Source: Crossiella equi (GTDB taxonomy: Bacteria > Actinomycetota > Actinomycetes > Mycobacteriales > Pseudonocardiaceae). Taken from it: 64,000 nt of DNA. Below the pieces are notes generated by a model. It saw only the letters and a list, made by a program, of their open reading frames with translations. It was not told where the DNA came from and made no database searches. Position 1 is the first letter of the stretch; every line of letters begins with the position of its first letter. Below are positions 41,010 to 49,331 of this stretch, one piece after another. The stretch is from contig NZ_JAGIOO010000001.1 of assembly GCF_017876755.1 (NCBI RefSeq), forward strand, positions 62,001 to 126,000, given 5' to 3'. The position numbers and the translations under genes are program-made.

Positions 41010-41564
41010 GAGCAGGGCCGCGAAGGCCGCGGTCAGGCGCGCGGTCAACCGGTCGCGGTCGCCCTCGGCCAGAGCGGTGGTGCGGATCATGGAGCGCATC
41101 AGCCAGAACCCGGCGATGAGGGCGTGGGCCAGGTCCGCGCGCTGGTCGGCGTCGGTGCCCTCCAGCAGCTCGGTGAGGCGGCGGCCGGGGTGGGCCTGGA
41201 TGCCCGCGCGCATGATCTCGGCCGCGCGGGGGTTGGCGGCCGAGCGCAACAGCAGCAGGAACGGGTCGAGGGTGTCGGCCTCCGGGTCGGTGCGGGTGAC
41301 CAGGCGGCGGGCCAGGTCGGCGGCCAGGGAGCCGGTCTCGGCGGCGATGACCGTGGGCGGGGCGAAGGCGGTGTCGACGACCTCGGCGAAGAGCTGTTCC
41401 TTGGAGCCGAAGTAGCGGTTGACCAGCATGGCGGTGACCCCGGCGGCCTTGGCGATCTCGCGGACGCCCACGCCGTCGTAGCCGTGGCGGGTGAAGGCGG
41501 TGACGGCGGAGTCGAGGATGGCCTGGCGGGTGGCGGCCGCGTCGCGGCGGCGGGGGACGGTCAT
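40995..41564 (-). CDS. TetR family transcriptional regulator
   Basis: A 189-residue repressor, helix-turn-helix near residues 10-55 (IAKAAGVTAMLVNRYFGSKE). Its ATG overlaps the stop of the SDR gene upstream (ATGA), so it is the second gene of an SDR-TetR operon and probably represses it. Confidence 0.88.
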   Translation of the reverse strand: MTVPRRRDAAATRQAILDSAVTAFTRHGYDGVGVREIAKAAGVTAMLVNRYFGSKEQLFAEVVDTAFAPPTVIAAETGSLAADLARRLVTRTDPEADTLDPFLLLLRSAANPRAAEIMRAGIQAHPGRRLTELLEGTDADQRADLAHALIAGFWLMRSMIRTTALAEGDRDRLTARLTAAFAALLSPGG

Positions 41565-42346
41565 GCCACGCTGCGGATCGTGCCGCCGTCCACGCGCAGC
41601 ACGGCGCCGCTGACGTAGTCGGCCAGGGTGCTGGTCAGGTAGGCGACCGCGCCCGCGATCTCCTCGGGCCGCCCGAAGCGGCCGACGTCGTTGGGCACGA
41701 GCTCGCGGACGGCGGCGTGCTCGACCTCGGCCCAGGTCCGGCCCCAGCCGCGGTCGGGGGCCAGCCCGGTGAGGAACTCCTGGACGGCGGGCACCAGGAT
41801 CGCGCCGGGGGCCACGACGTTGGAGGTCACGCCGGTGTCCCGCAGCTCGCGGGCCAGGGAGACGGCCAGGTTGTGCCGGGCGGCGAGGGTCGCGTTGTAG
41901 TGGGGGAGCCCGGCCATCGGCTGGGTGGCCAGGCCGCCGCCGATGGTGATCACGCGGCCCCAGCCGCGCTCGCGCATGGCCGGGACGAAGCGGTGGATCA
42001 TGCGCACCCCGGAGACCACGTTGACCTCGTAGGTCTGCCGCCAGTGGTCGGGGGAGGCCTCGGCCCAGGTCAGGTGCTCGTAGGCACCCGCGTTGTTGAC
42101 CAGGATGTCGATGCCGCCACCGGCCAGGGCAGCGGTGGCCACGGCGTCGGCGCCCTCGTCGGTGGCGAGGTCGCCGACGGCCACGGTGCCGCCGATGCGG
42201 GCGGCGACCGTCTCGGCACGTGCGTGGTCGCGGCCGTGCACGACCACCTCGGCCCCCTCGGCGGCGAGTCGTTCGGCGATCGACTCGCCGAGCCCGGAGT
42301 TCGAGCCCGTGACGAGAGCGCGTTTGCCAGTCAGCTGGAGATCCAT
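41561..42346 (-). CDS. SDR family oxidoreductase
   Basis: A 261-residue short-chain dehydrogenase: TGSNSGLG cofactor motif, NNAG near 89, and an active site in which the usual YxxxK appears as HYNATLAARH near 153. The Lys is therefore not in its normal place (YNATLAA), so activity may be altered. It leads an operon with the TetR gene and has the second copy of the shared element 30-70 bases upstream. Confidence 0.85.
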   Translation of the reverse strand: MDLQLTGKRALVTGSNSGLGESIAERLAAEGAEVVVHGRDHARAETVAARIGGTVAVGDLATDEGADAVATAALAGGGIDILVNNAGAYEHLTWAEASPDHWRQTYEVNVVSGVRMIHRFVPAMRERGWGRVITIGGGLATQPMAGLPHYNATLAARHNLAVSLARELRDTGVTSNVVAPGAILVPAVQEFLTGLAPDRGWGRTWAEVEHAAVRELVPNDVGRFGRPEEIAGAVAYLTSTLADYVSGAVLRVDGGTIRSVA

Positions 42347-42375
42347 GTATACGACTGTAGACTATCGTGGGCTTT

Positions 42376-42416
42376 TTTGCTGCGATCACTTCAGTGCTCA
42401 GTGAAATTAATGACTC
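42376..42416. promoter_or_regulatory. shared upstream element, copy B
   Basis: The dyad TTCA-N8-TGAA (42390-42405) lies within a block that matches copy A at 37136-37176 at 28 of 37 positions. It starts 30 bases before the SDR start on the minus strand and probably holds a promoter or operator common to both genes. Confidence 0.5.
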
Positions 42417-42534
42417 ACAAGCAAAAAACCACAATCCAGCCCGAAGAAGCTCCAGGAGGCGGCCAACCGCTGGCCGCTGGTCCCGGTGTCGGTCTGGTCG
42501 GCCACGATGGCGGCAGGCGAACCGCGGACGCGCA

Positions 42535-42985
42535 CTCGGTTGTCCTGCCCGACGGCCGGAAGCTGGCCTACTACGAGTTCGGCGCCCCGGACGGTGTGCC
42601 GTGCGTGTACTCCCCGGGCAGCCCGGCATCGGGCCTGGTGGGCGGGGTGCGCTGGGTGTTGGTGGACAAGCCGGGGTTCGGGGGCTCGGACTACGACCCA
42701 CGCCGGTCGCTGCCCCGCTTCGCCAAGGACATCGGGCATCCGGCCGACCGGCTGGGCTGGTGGTGGTGATCTGCCGCCCGTGGGGGTTCGACCTGGGTGA
42801 GGTCGTGGGACGGGTGGATCTGGCACGGCACGGCGGACCGGAACGTGCCGTTACCGGTGGCGCGGGACCTGTTCGGACGGTTGCCGTCGGCGGTGCTGCA
42901 CGTGCGGGAGGGTGAGGGACACGCCGTCGGGGTGGTAGTGCGGTGTGAGGTGATGGAGCGGGTGGTCTTGTCGGCCGGTCGGTGA
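42535..42985 (+). pseudogene. alpha/beta hydrolase relic
   Basis: Two pieces of a hydrolase are readable in one frame. The first (42535-42769) gives LPDGRKLAYYEFG and LVDKPGFGGSDYDP, the N-terminal strand and second-strand region of a proline iminopeptidase-like hydrolase. After an in-frame stop at 42767-42769, the second (to 42985) gives IWHGTADRNVPLPVARDLF and EGEGHAVGVV, the acid and histidine region. The nucleophile elbow and cap domain are missing, so an internal deletion has killed the gene. Confidence 0.75.
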
Positions 42986-43098
42986 CCGTCGCACAGTGGG
43001 TTACCGGGAGCTGCGGGTTCCGGCCGGGTACGAGGTGATGTCCAGGCAGGCGAAGCTGGTGGGTTCCTCGCCGGTGCGGCAGGCCGCGGTGTCGCCGG

Positions 43099-43674
43099 TC
43101 AGCGCGGTGGCAGGGGCAGGTTCAGGGTGGGCAGGCCGTCGATGCTGGCGTTGATGAAGGGTTTCCGGGCGCAGTACTCCTGGAACTCCTCGTCGGTCTT
43201 GCGGCCGAAGTACTCGGCGTGCAGGGTGCGTTCGGACTGGTAGTCCATGAAGGGGACGGCGAAGCCGCAGGTGTCGCTGATGAGCTCGGCGTGCACGAGG
43301 ATGACGGCGCGCAGGGCGGGGCCGTCGGCGTCGCCGAAGCCGCTGACGAGGTCGGGGAAGCGGGGGTCGTCGCGGAAGACGGGTTCGCCGTGGCCGTGGA
43401 CGCGGACGATGGTGGGCGGGCCTTCGAAGGCACACCACATGAGGGTGATGCGGCGGTTCTCACGGAGGTGGGCGATGGTTTCGGCGTGGCTGCCGCCGAA
43501 GTCGAGGTAGGCGAGGGTCTTGTCGTCGAGGACGCGGAGGGTGCCCGCGCGGCCTTTGGGGGAGAGGTTGACGTGGCCGTCGGCGGACAGGGGCGCGGTG
43601 GCGACGAAGAAGATCTTCTGTGCGTCGATGAACTCGCGCAGGCGCGGTTCGATGCGTTCGTAGCTCTTGCCCAT
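43099..43674 (-). CDS. pyridoxamine 5'-phosphate oxidase family protein
   Basis: A 191-residue split-barrel flavoprotein of the PNPOx-like superfamily: FFVATAPLSADGHVNLSPKG and YLDFGGSHAETIAHLREN are typical. Members bind FMN or F420 and include general stress and pyridoxine oxidases; the specific substrate is unknown. The C-terminal extension (FGRKTDEEFQEYC) is found in a subset annotated as general PNPOx. It is alone, followed by a short coding-like remnant to 43001. Confidence 0.85.
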   Translation of the reverse strand: MGKSYERIEPRLREFIDAQKIFFVATAPLSADGHVNLSPKGRAGTLRVLDDKTLAYLDFGGSHAETIAHLRENRRITLMWCAFEGPPTIVRVHGHGEPVFRDDPRFPDLVSGFGDADGPALRAVILVHAELISDTCGFAVPFMDYQSERTLHAEYFGRKTDEEFQEYCARKPFINASIDGLPTLNLPLPPR

Positions 43675-43731
43675 GATCGGCAGTATTGACCGGGTCGTGG
43701 GAAGTTGTCAGGGGTTTTCCCGGCCTGTGGG

Positions 43732-43956
43732 CTAGACGATGATGCCGGGCAGGCCCGCCGCGGGCTGGGGCCGGCGTTTGCGGCGGAGCCAGACTTTGCG
43801 GGTGCCGTCGGAGAAGAGGAGTACGCGGGAGAGTTCCCAGCCGGCGAACTCGGCGTGGATGGCCAGCTGTGTCGCCGCCGCGCGCCGGGAGACTCCCGGT
43901 GGGATGCGCAGCGGCTGGTACTCCCAGTCTCCGTCGGTGACCGCCTCCGCTGTCAT
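43732..43956 (-). CDS. DUF5703 family protein
   Basis: A 74-residue protein with WEYQPLRIPPGVSR at the start and a basic tail (KVWLRRKRRPQP). This fits DUF5703, a short actinobacterial family of unknown function that often neighbours M20 peptidase or lipoprotein genes. Its ATG overlaps the stop of the lipoprotein gene upstream by 4 bases. Confidence 0.8.
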   Translation of the reverse strand: MTAEAVTDGDWEYQPLRIPPGVSRRAAATQLAIHAEFAGWELSRVLLFSDGTRKVWLRRKRRPQPAAGLPGIIV

Positions 43957-44957
43957 GGTTGCACCACCTGTACCCCTCCTCCGTCGGCGGAGGCGATGAG
44001 GACGCGTCCGCTCTTCGGATCGACCGTCACCGAGTTGGGCTGGTGGACGGTGGGAAACCTGTACTTCTCCATCGGCTCGCCGCCGGCGATGTTGTAGGCG
44101 ACGACTTCGTCACGTTCGGTGAGTGTGATCCAGGCGAGATCGCGGGCGTGGTCGTAGGCCAGGCCGTAGGGGGCGCCGGGGACGGGGAAGCGCTGGCGCA
44201 TGATGAGGGGGTTGGTGGAGAAGGCGAGGTACTCGCCTGCTCGGGTGTCGACGACGAGGATGCGGCCGTACTTGTCGGTGACGGCGCGGGTGGCGGCATC
44301 GCCCGCGCGGAGTCCGGCGCCGAGTTGGCCGGTGGCGGGGTCGACTTCGTAGACGGCGGTGCGGAGCTCGTCGAGGACGACGACCTTCTTGCCCGCGGGC
44401 AGGACGGTGCTGACGCCGCGGAAGCTGCCGGGGATGGTGCGTTCGAGTTTGCCGGTGGCGTCGAGGACGGCGATGCCCTTGCCGGGGTCGCGGAGGGCGA
44501 CGACGGTGCGGCCGTCGACCTGGGTGGCGCCGAGGGGGCCGCCGTCGAGGTCGGTGCTCTGCACGGTGGCGTCGGGCAGGGTGATGCGGAGGAGTTTGCC
44601 GTTGGCGCGCACGGGGGCGAGGAGTTTTCCGTCCACGAGGGACAGTTGGTCGACGGGGCCGGGCAGGGGGATCTCGCGGGGTGGGGCGGTGAGGTCGTCG
44701 ACGTTGTGCAGGAGCAGTCGGGCGGGTTCGCGCAGGGCGGTGACGAGGGTGCGGGTGGTCTCGTCGAGGGTGATGGCGGTGGCCTTGCCGGGCAAGGGGG
44801 TGGTGGTCCCGGCCGGGACGGCGCCGCGTGCGGGGGCGACGGCGGGGGTGGCGGGGATGATCTCGTCCGGGGGTTGTTCGCTGGTGCCGGGCTCGTCCGC
44901 GCCACATCCAGTGAGCAGGACCGTTCCGGCGGCCAGGGCCGCCATGAGCCGACGCAC
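43953..44957 (-). CDS. lipoprotein with beta-propeller repeats
   Basis: A 334-residue lipoprotein: signal peptide with lipobox LLTGC, a Pro/Ala linker, then YncE-like propeller blades (GKATAITLDETTRTLVTAL, GRILVVDTRAGEYLAF, HQPNSVTVDPKSGRVLIAS). Such proteins are structural or binding modules at the cell surface. It leads an operon with DUF5703. Arg codons are unusually low and Thr/Val/Ala high, typical for such repeats. Confidence 0.85.
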   Translation of the reverse strand: MRRLMAALAAGTVLLTGCGADEPGTSEQPPDEIIPATPAVAPARGAVPAGTTTPLPGKATAITLDETTRTLVTALREPARLLLHNVDDLTAPPREIPLPGPVDQLSLVDGKLLAPVRANGKLLRITLPDATVQSTDLDGGPLGATQVDGRTVVALRDPGKGIAVLDATGKLERTIPGSFRGVSTVLPAGKKVVVLDELRTAVYEVDPATGQLGAGLRAGDAATRAVTDKYGRILVVDTRAGEYLAFSTNPLIMRQRFPVPGAPYGLAYDHARDLAWITLTERDEVVAYNIAGGEPMEKYRFPTVHQPNSVTVDPKSGRVLIASADGGGVQVVQP

Positions 44958-45073
44958 GCAGTTCCTCCCGGGTATGCCGTGGTGGGTTCAGCATCCCGGA
45001 AGTTCACCGGCGCGTCACCTGCGGAATGCTGTGGCGTCTCCGAGTGTAGTAGTGGCGCTACAGGTGTCGGGGG

Positions 45074-45385
45074 TCAGGCCAGGTAGCAGGAGGAGACGTA
45101 GCCGACGACGCGGGTGCGTTTGTTCTGCACGAGCAGCCAGCCGATGCTGGGGGTGCCGTCGGGGCACTGGACGGTGGGGCCGGGGTCGGTCTGGTACCAG
45201 AGGGCGCAGTCGCCCTGGTTGGCGGAGCCGACGTAGTTGCCGCCGGGGGTGGAGCGCATGTTGATGTTCATGCCGGTGAAGTCGTAGTGGGGGGCTCCGC
45301 TCGGGCAGGCCGTGGGGGTGGGGTCGGCGGTGGGGGCGGGGGTGAGCAGGAGTGCGGTGGCGGCGAGCAGGCCGAGCGTGGTCAT
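45074..45385 (-). CDS. small secreted protein, SH3-like
   Basis: A 103-residue exported protein with a hydrophobic start (TLGLLAATALLL), a mature part of about 80 residues and four Cys likely paired. NINMRSTPGGNYVGSANQGD resembles a bacterial SH3 repeat (as in SH3_3 domains that bind cell wall). It stands alone. Confidence 0.65.
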   Translation of the reverse strand: MTTLGLLAATALLLTPAPTADPTPTACPSGAPHYDFTGMNINMRSTPGGNYVGSANQGDCALWYQTDPGPTVQCPDGTPSIGWLLVQNKRTRVVGYVSSCYLA

Positions 45386-45486
45386 GGTTGTGGTCTAGCA
45401 CCGGGAACGGGCTGGTCAAACGCGGTTCACCCGGCGGTGGTAGCCGGTCCTGGCCGGTCTGTGAACCATGCCACGATCATGACGCT

Positions 45487-45513
45487 CGGTAGTTGCGGAA
45501 CGCAGTATTACCG
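45487..45513. promoter_or_regulatory. interrupted dyad upstream of small gene
   Basis: CGGTA-2-TGCG-3-CGCA-4-TACCG is a two-arm dyad about 8 bases before the GTG at 45521. Its position, between start and likely promoter, suits an operator. Confidence 0.35.
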
Positions 45514-45520
45514 TGGGGCC

Positions 45521-45805
45521 GTGATCGAGGGGCTGTGGGTGGGCGAGCACGCACACGGGCACGGGCGTTTGCCTGATGGGCGGGAGTTCTCGTTCGTGCT
45601 GCGGGACGGGCTGGCGCGGTTGGTGGTCTACCGGGCGGACGCGCCGGCGGTGCCGGGCAAGGCGCACGCGGAGCTGGTGCGGGAGTGTGCGGCGGCGGGG
45701 ACGCGTTCTGACGACCGGCGGTCCGTGGGCGCCTTGCTGAGGCAGCTGGTGGGTGAGGTGTGCGGGGCTGAGGTCTCTAGGGCAGGGGCTTTTCCGGGTA
45801 GTTGA
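45521..45805 (+). CDS. small hypothetical protein
   Basis: A 94-residue protein from GTG 45521 (or 108 from ATG 45479) with no recognised family. The first half has strands (GRLPDGREFSFVLRDGLARLVVY), the second is helical and basic. No transmembrane segment or signal is visible. Its end overlaps the convergent aldo/keto reductase by about 29 bases, so it could be dubious. Confidence 0.4.
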   Translation: MIEGLWVGEHAHGHGRLPDGREFSFVLRDGLARLVVYRADAPAVPGKAHAELVRECAAAGTRSDDRRSVGALLRQLVGEVCGAEVSRAGAFPGS

Positions 45806-46760
45806 GCTCGACGGCGCTGACGTCGTCGAGGGCGGCGCGGATGGCCGGGGGCAGGGTGAGCTCCTCGGCGGCCAGGGAGCCGGTGAGCTGGGTGACGTCG
45901 CGGGCGCCGACGACGGGGGCGGCGACGTGGGGGCGGTCGCGGACCCAGGCGAGGGCGACGGCCAGGGGTGAGGTGCCGAGTCCATCGGCGGCGGTGGTGA
46001 CGGCCTGGACGATGCGGGCGGTGCGTTCGGTTCGGTGGTGTTCGACGTAGGGGGCCAGGGTGGGGCTGGCGCCTCGGGAGTCGGCGGGGGTGCCGTTGCG
46101 GTACTTGCCGGTGAGGACGCCGCGGCCGAGGGGGGCCCAGGCGAGGAGGCCGAGGCCGTGGTGGGCGGCGGCGGGGACGACTTCGCGTTCGACGCCGCGT
46201 TCGAGCAGGGAGTACTCGACCTGGGTGGAGATGAGGCCGGCGGGGCCGCCGGTGTGGTGTTGGTGGGCGGCGGCGGTGGCGGTCTGCCAGCCGGAGTAGT
46301 TGGAGATCCCGGCGTAGCGGACTTTGCCGCTGGTGACGGCGATGTCGATGGCGGAGAGGGTTTCGTGCAGGGGGGTGGTGGGGTCCCAGGCGTGCAGTTG
46401 CCAGAGGTCGATGTGGCTGGTGCGGAGTCGGCGCAGGGAGTCGTCGAGGGCGGTGAGGAGGGCGCCGCGGGAGGCGCCGCCGCCGAAGGGGCCGTCGGTG
46501 CGGCGCGCGACGGTTTTGGTGGCCAGGACGATGTCGTGGCGGGGGATGAGGTCGGCGAGGAGGGTGCCGAGGATGTCTTCGGCGGTGCCGGTGGGGTTGC
46601 CGTAGACGTCGGCGGTGTCGACGAGGGTGCCGCCCGCTTCGGTGAAGGCGAGGAGGAGTTCGCCCGCGGTGTCGGCGTCGACGTCCTCGCCCCAGGACAT
46701 GGTGCCCAGGGCCATGCGGGAGACGCGGAGGCCGCTGCGGCCGAGCTGTCGCTGTTCCAC
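45777..46760 (-). CDS. aldo/keto reductase
   Basis: A 327-residue (alpha/beta)8 NADPH-dependent reductase of the AKR superfamily (typical 310-340). The catalytic Asp, Tyr, Lys and His of the family are present in order: DTADVYGNP, LATKT and HIDLWQLH. Substrate unknown; it reduces aldehydes or ketones. Start ATG at 46760. The region upstream to 46893 is non-coding. Confidence 0.9.
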   Translation of the reverse strand: MEQRQLGRSGLRVSRMALGTMSWGEDVDADTAGELLLAFTEAGGTLVDTADVYGNPTGTAEDILGTLLADLIPRHDIVLATKTVARRTDGPFGGGASRGALLTALDDSLRRLRTSHIDLWQLHAWDPTTPLHETLSAIDIAVTSGKVRYAGISNYSGWQTATAAAHQHHTGGPAGLISTQVEYSLLERGVEREVVPAAAHHGLGLLAWAPLGRGVLTGKYRNGTPADSRGASPTLAPYVEHHRTERTARIVQAVTTAADGLGTSPLAVALAWVRDRPHVAAPVVGARDVTQLTGSLAAEELTLPPAIRAALDDVSAVELNYPEKPLP

Positions 46761-46893
46761 GGCGGTCCACCCTAGGTGGTGATCATGGTGTGGGCGTGGA
46801 GGTGCGTGGTGGTGGCGCCCGCTTCGCGGGTGTGACCGGTGTCACGTCCGGCGTGCCCTGCCGCGTTTGTTACCAGCGAGTAAGGTCCGGATC

Positions 46894-47940
46894 GTGCGAC
46901 TTGGTTTGAACCTCGGATACTGGGGCGCCGGTAACGACGCCGACAACCTGCAACTGGCCAAGGAGGCCGACGCGCTCGGCTACTCCGTGGTCTGGGCCGC
47001 CGAAGCCTACGGCTCGGACGCGCCCACCGTGCTGAGCTGGATCGCGGCCCAGACCGAGCGCATCGACGTCGGCAGCGCCGTCTTCCAGATCCCCGCGCGG
47101 ACCCCGGCCATGGCCGCCATGACCGCCGCCACCCTCGACACCCTCTCCGACGGCCGCTTCCGCATGGGCCTGGGCGTGTCCGGCCCGCAGGTCTCCGAGG
47201 GCTGGCACGGCGTGCGCTTCGACAAGCCCATCGGGCGCACCCGCGAGTACGTCGAGATCGTGCGCAAGGCCCTGGCGCGGGAGCGCCTGAAGTACGAGGG
47301 CCAGCACTACACGCTGCCGCTGCCCGACGGCCCCGGCAAGGCGCTGACCCTGACCGTGCACCCCGCGCGTGAGCACATCCCGATCTACCTGGCCTCCATC
47401 GGCCCGAAGAACCTCGAGCTGACCGGCGAGATCGCCGACGGCTGGCTCGCGGTGTTCTTCTCCCCGGAGCACTCCGCGGAGAGCCTGGAGCACATCCGCA
47501 CCGGGCGGGAGAAGGCGGGCAAGACCATGGACGGCTTCGACGTCGTCCCCACCGCCCCGCTGGTGGTCGGCGAGGACTGGAAGGCCTGCGCGGACAAGGT
47601 CCGCCCCTACGCCTCCCTCTACCTCGGCGGCATGGGCTCGCGGCAGAAGAACTTCTACAAGGACCTGGCCACCCGCATGGGCTTCGGCGAACAGGCCCAG
47701 GAGGTCCAGGACAGGTTCCTGGCCAAGGACTACCAGGGCGCGCTGGACGCCGTGCCGCTGGAGTTCATCGACGCCACCTCGCTGCTCGGCCCCAAGGAAC
47801 GCATCACCGAGCGGATCAAGGCCTTCGCCCAGGCGGGGGTCACCACGCTGACCGTTTCGGCGATGCTGCAAGATCTTGACGAGGCGTCGCACTCCCTGCG
47901 CGTCGCCGTTGAGGCCCTGGAAGCAGCTGGAGTGCAGTAG
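46894..47940 (+). CDS. LLM class F420-dependent oxidoreductase
   Basis: A 348-residue luciferase-like TIM barrel. NLGYWGAGND at the start and SLYLGGMGSRQKNFY near 245 are characteristic of the F420-dependent LLM group; flanking loops bind the deazaflavin. Substrate unknown, as with many of the MSMEG homologues. GTG at 46894 is chosen because LGLNLGYW begins the family; an AAGG precedes it. A hairpin at 47952-48002 follows. Confidence 0.88.
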   Translation: MRLGLNLGYWGAGNDADNLQLAKEADALGYSVVWAAEAYGSDAPTVLSWIAAQTERIDVGSAVFQIPARTPAMAAMTAATLDTLSDGRFRMGLGVSGPQVSEGWHGVRFDKPIGRTREYVEIVRKALARERLKYEGQHYTLPLPDGPGKALTLTVHPAREHIPIYLASIGPKNLELTGEIADGWLAVFFSPEHSAESLEHIRTGREKAGKTMDGFDVVPTAPLVVGEDWKACADKVRPYASLYLGGMGSRQKNFYKDLATRMGFGEQAQEVQDRFLAKDYQGALDAVPLEFIDATSLLGPKERITERIKAFAQAGVTTLTVSAMLQDLDEASHSLRVAVEALEAAGVQ

Positions 47941-47951
47941 AAGTGTCGCAA

Positions 47952-48002
47952 CATCCCGCGGTCGCCGACCGAGTCAGCGCAGTACCCGGCGACCGCGGGA
48001 TG
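47952..48002. terminator. hairpin terminator before uppP
   Basis: CATCCCGCGGTCGCC and its exact complement form a 15-bp stem around a 21-base loop. It lies 12 bases after the oxidoreductase stop and ends 12 bases before the uppP ATG, so it may terminate the first gene and also structure the uppP leader. Confidence 0.65.
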
Positions 48003-48014
48003 GTGGTCTGAGCC

Positions 48015-48845
48015 ATGACCTGGTTGGAAGCCCTGGTCCTGGGCATCGTCCAGGGCCTGACCGAGATGCTGCCCATCTCCAGCTCCGGTCACCTGCGCAT
48101 CGTCTCCGAGCTGTTCTTCGGCCGCGACGCGGGCGCCTCCTTCACCGCCGTCACCCAGCTGGGCACCGAGGCGGCGGTGCTGATCTACTTCGCCAAGGAC
48201 ATCTTCCGGCTGGTCGGCACCTGGTTCCGCGGGTTCGTCTCGGCCGAGGCCCGCGCCAGCCACGACTACAAGCTGGCCTGGTACGTCATCATCGGCACCA
48301 TCCCGATCTCGCTGCTGGGCCTGCTGCTCAAGGACGAGATCCGCACCGTGGGCCGCAACCTGTGGATCGTGGGCACCTCGCTGGTGGTCTTCGGCCTGGT
48401 GCTCGGCGCGGCGGAGCTGTACGGGCGGCAGAAGCGCAGCGTGGAGCAGATGACCCTGCGCGACGGCATCATCATGGGCTGCGCCCAGGCCATGGCCCTG
48501 GTGCCCGGTGTCTCCCGGTCCGGCGGCACCATCACCGCCGGTCTGTTCATCGGCCTCAACCGCGCCGCCGCGACCCGCTACTCCTTCCTGCTGGCCATCC
48601 CGGCGGTGGTGGCGGCCGGGGTGTTCTCGCTGCCGGACGTCTTCGAGCGCGGCGGGGCCAACGCACCGAGCATCGCGCAGATGGTCGTGGCCACCGCTGT
48701 CGCCTTCGCCATCGGCTACGTCACCATCGCCTGGCTGCTCAAGTACGTGGCCAAGCACAGCGTCTACGTCTTCGTCTGGTACCGCGTGGTGGTCGGCCTG
48801 TTCATCCTGGCCATGCTGTCCTCGGGCTTCATCAACGCCACCTGA
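48015..48845 (+). CDS. uppP: undecaprenyl-diphosphate phosphatase
   Basis: A 276-residue membrane enzyme (BacA/UppP family). The two conserved sequence blocks are present: [10 protein letters not shown] with the Glu/Ser/His cluster and [13 protein letters not shown]. About eight hydrophobic segments match. It dephosphorylates C55-PP to C55-P on the outer membrane face, recycling the lipid carrier for peptidoglycan and teichoic acid synthesis; extra copies confer bacitracin tolerance. No operon partner is adjacent; a hairpin precedes it. Confidence 0.95.
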   Translation: MTWLEALVLGIVQGLTEMLPISSSGHLRIVSELFFGRDAGASFTAVTQLGTEAAVLIYFAKDIFRLVGTWFRGFVSAEARASHDYKLAWYVIIGTIPISLLGLLLKDEIRTVGRNLWIVGTSLVVFGLVLGAAELYGRQKRSVEQMTLRDGIIMGCAQAMALVPGVSRSGGTITAGLFIGLNRAAATRYSFLLAIPAVVAAGVFSLPDVFERGGANAPSIAQMVVATAVAFAIGYVTIAWLLKYVAKHSVYVFVWYRVVVGLFILAMLSSGFINAT

Positions 48846-48901
48846 TTCACCGATAGCTGAATCCGGCGGTGCCCGGCGGGCGGGCCGCGCACAGTGGCGG
48901 C

Positions 48902-49246
48902 ATGTCGATGAACACTTCCGCCCGCCGCCTGGGCGTGGTGGTGGCCAGCGCGCTGTCGCTGGTCACCCTGACCCTGCCCGCCGCCAGCGCCGGTCCGGCC
49001 GCCTGGTGCGAGGCGCACGAGGGCAAGGTGTGCCTGCGCGATGAGAACAGCGGCGCCACCTTCAAGATCTCGCCGGTGCCCTCGGGCTCGTGCCGGGCCA
49101 CCATCCCGTACCACGAGATGCTCAACTTCACCGGCTACCACCAGCGCAAGTGGCAGAACAACAACTGCACCGGCGAGAGCTTCCTCGTCGCGCCCGGCCG
49201 CAACGTCACCGGCAACTGGCAGGGGCGCTCGGTCGGCGGCCTCTGA
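48902..49246 (+). CDS. small secreted protein (peptidase inhibitor I36-like)
   Basis: A 114-residue exported protein. A signal peptide of about 30 residues ending AASA precedes about 84 mature residues with four Cys, likely two disulphides (WCEAHEGKVCLR, SGSCRAT, NNNCTGES). The size and Cys order resemble Streptomyces peptidase inhibitor family I36, but the match is only approximate. It lies between uppP and a carboxylesterase. Confidence 0.5.
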   Translation: MSMNTSARRLGVVVASALSLVTLTLPAASAGPAAWCEAHEGKVCLRDENSGATFKISPVPSGSCRATIPYHEMLNFTGYHQRKWQNNNCTGESFLVAPGRNVTGNWQGRSVGGL

Positions 49247-49331
49247 GCCCGCCCGTCCGGGCAAAATCGGTGGCGGTCCTCTCCCGGCGGCGGCCATCAT
49301 CCGCCGACCCCCTTGCGGAGAGGACGTGGTG

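Noticed and set aside
46761-46893. Promoter or small RNA in the gap
   Set aside because: A partial dyad around ACCGGT is seen near 46835, but nothing else supports a feature.
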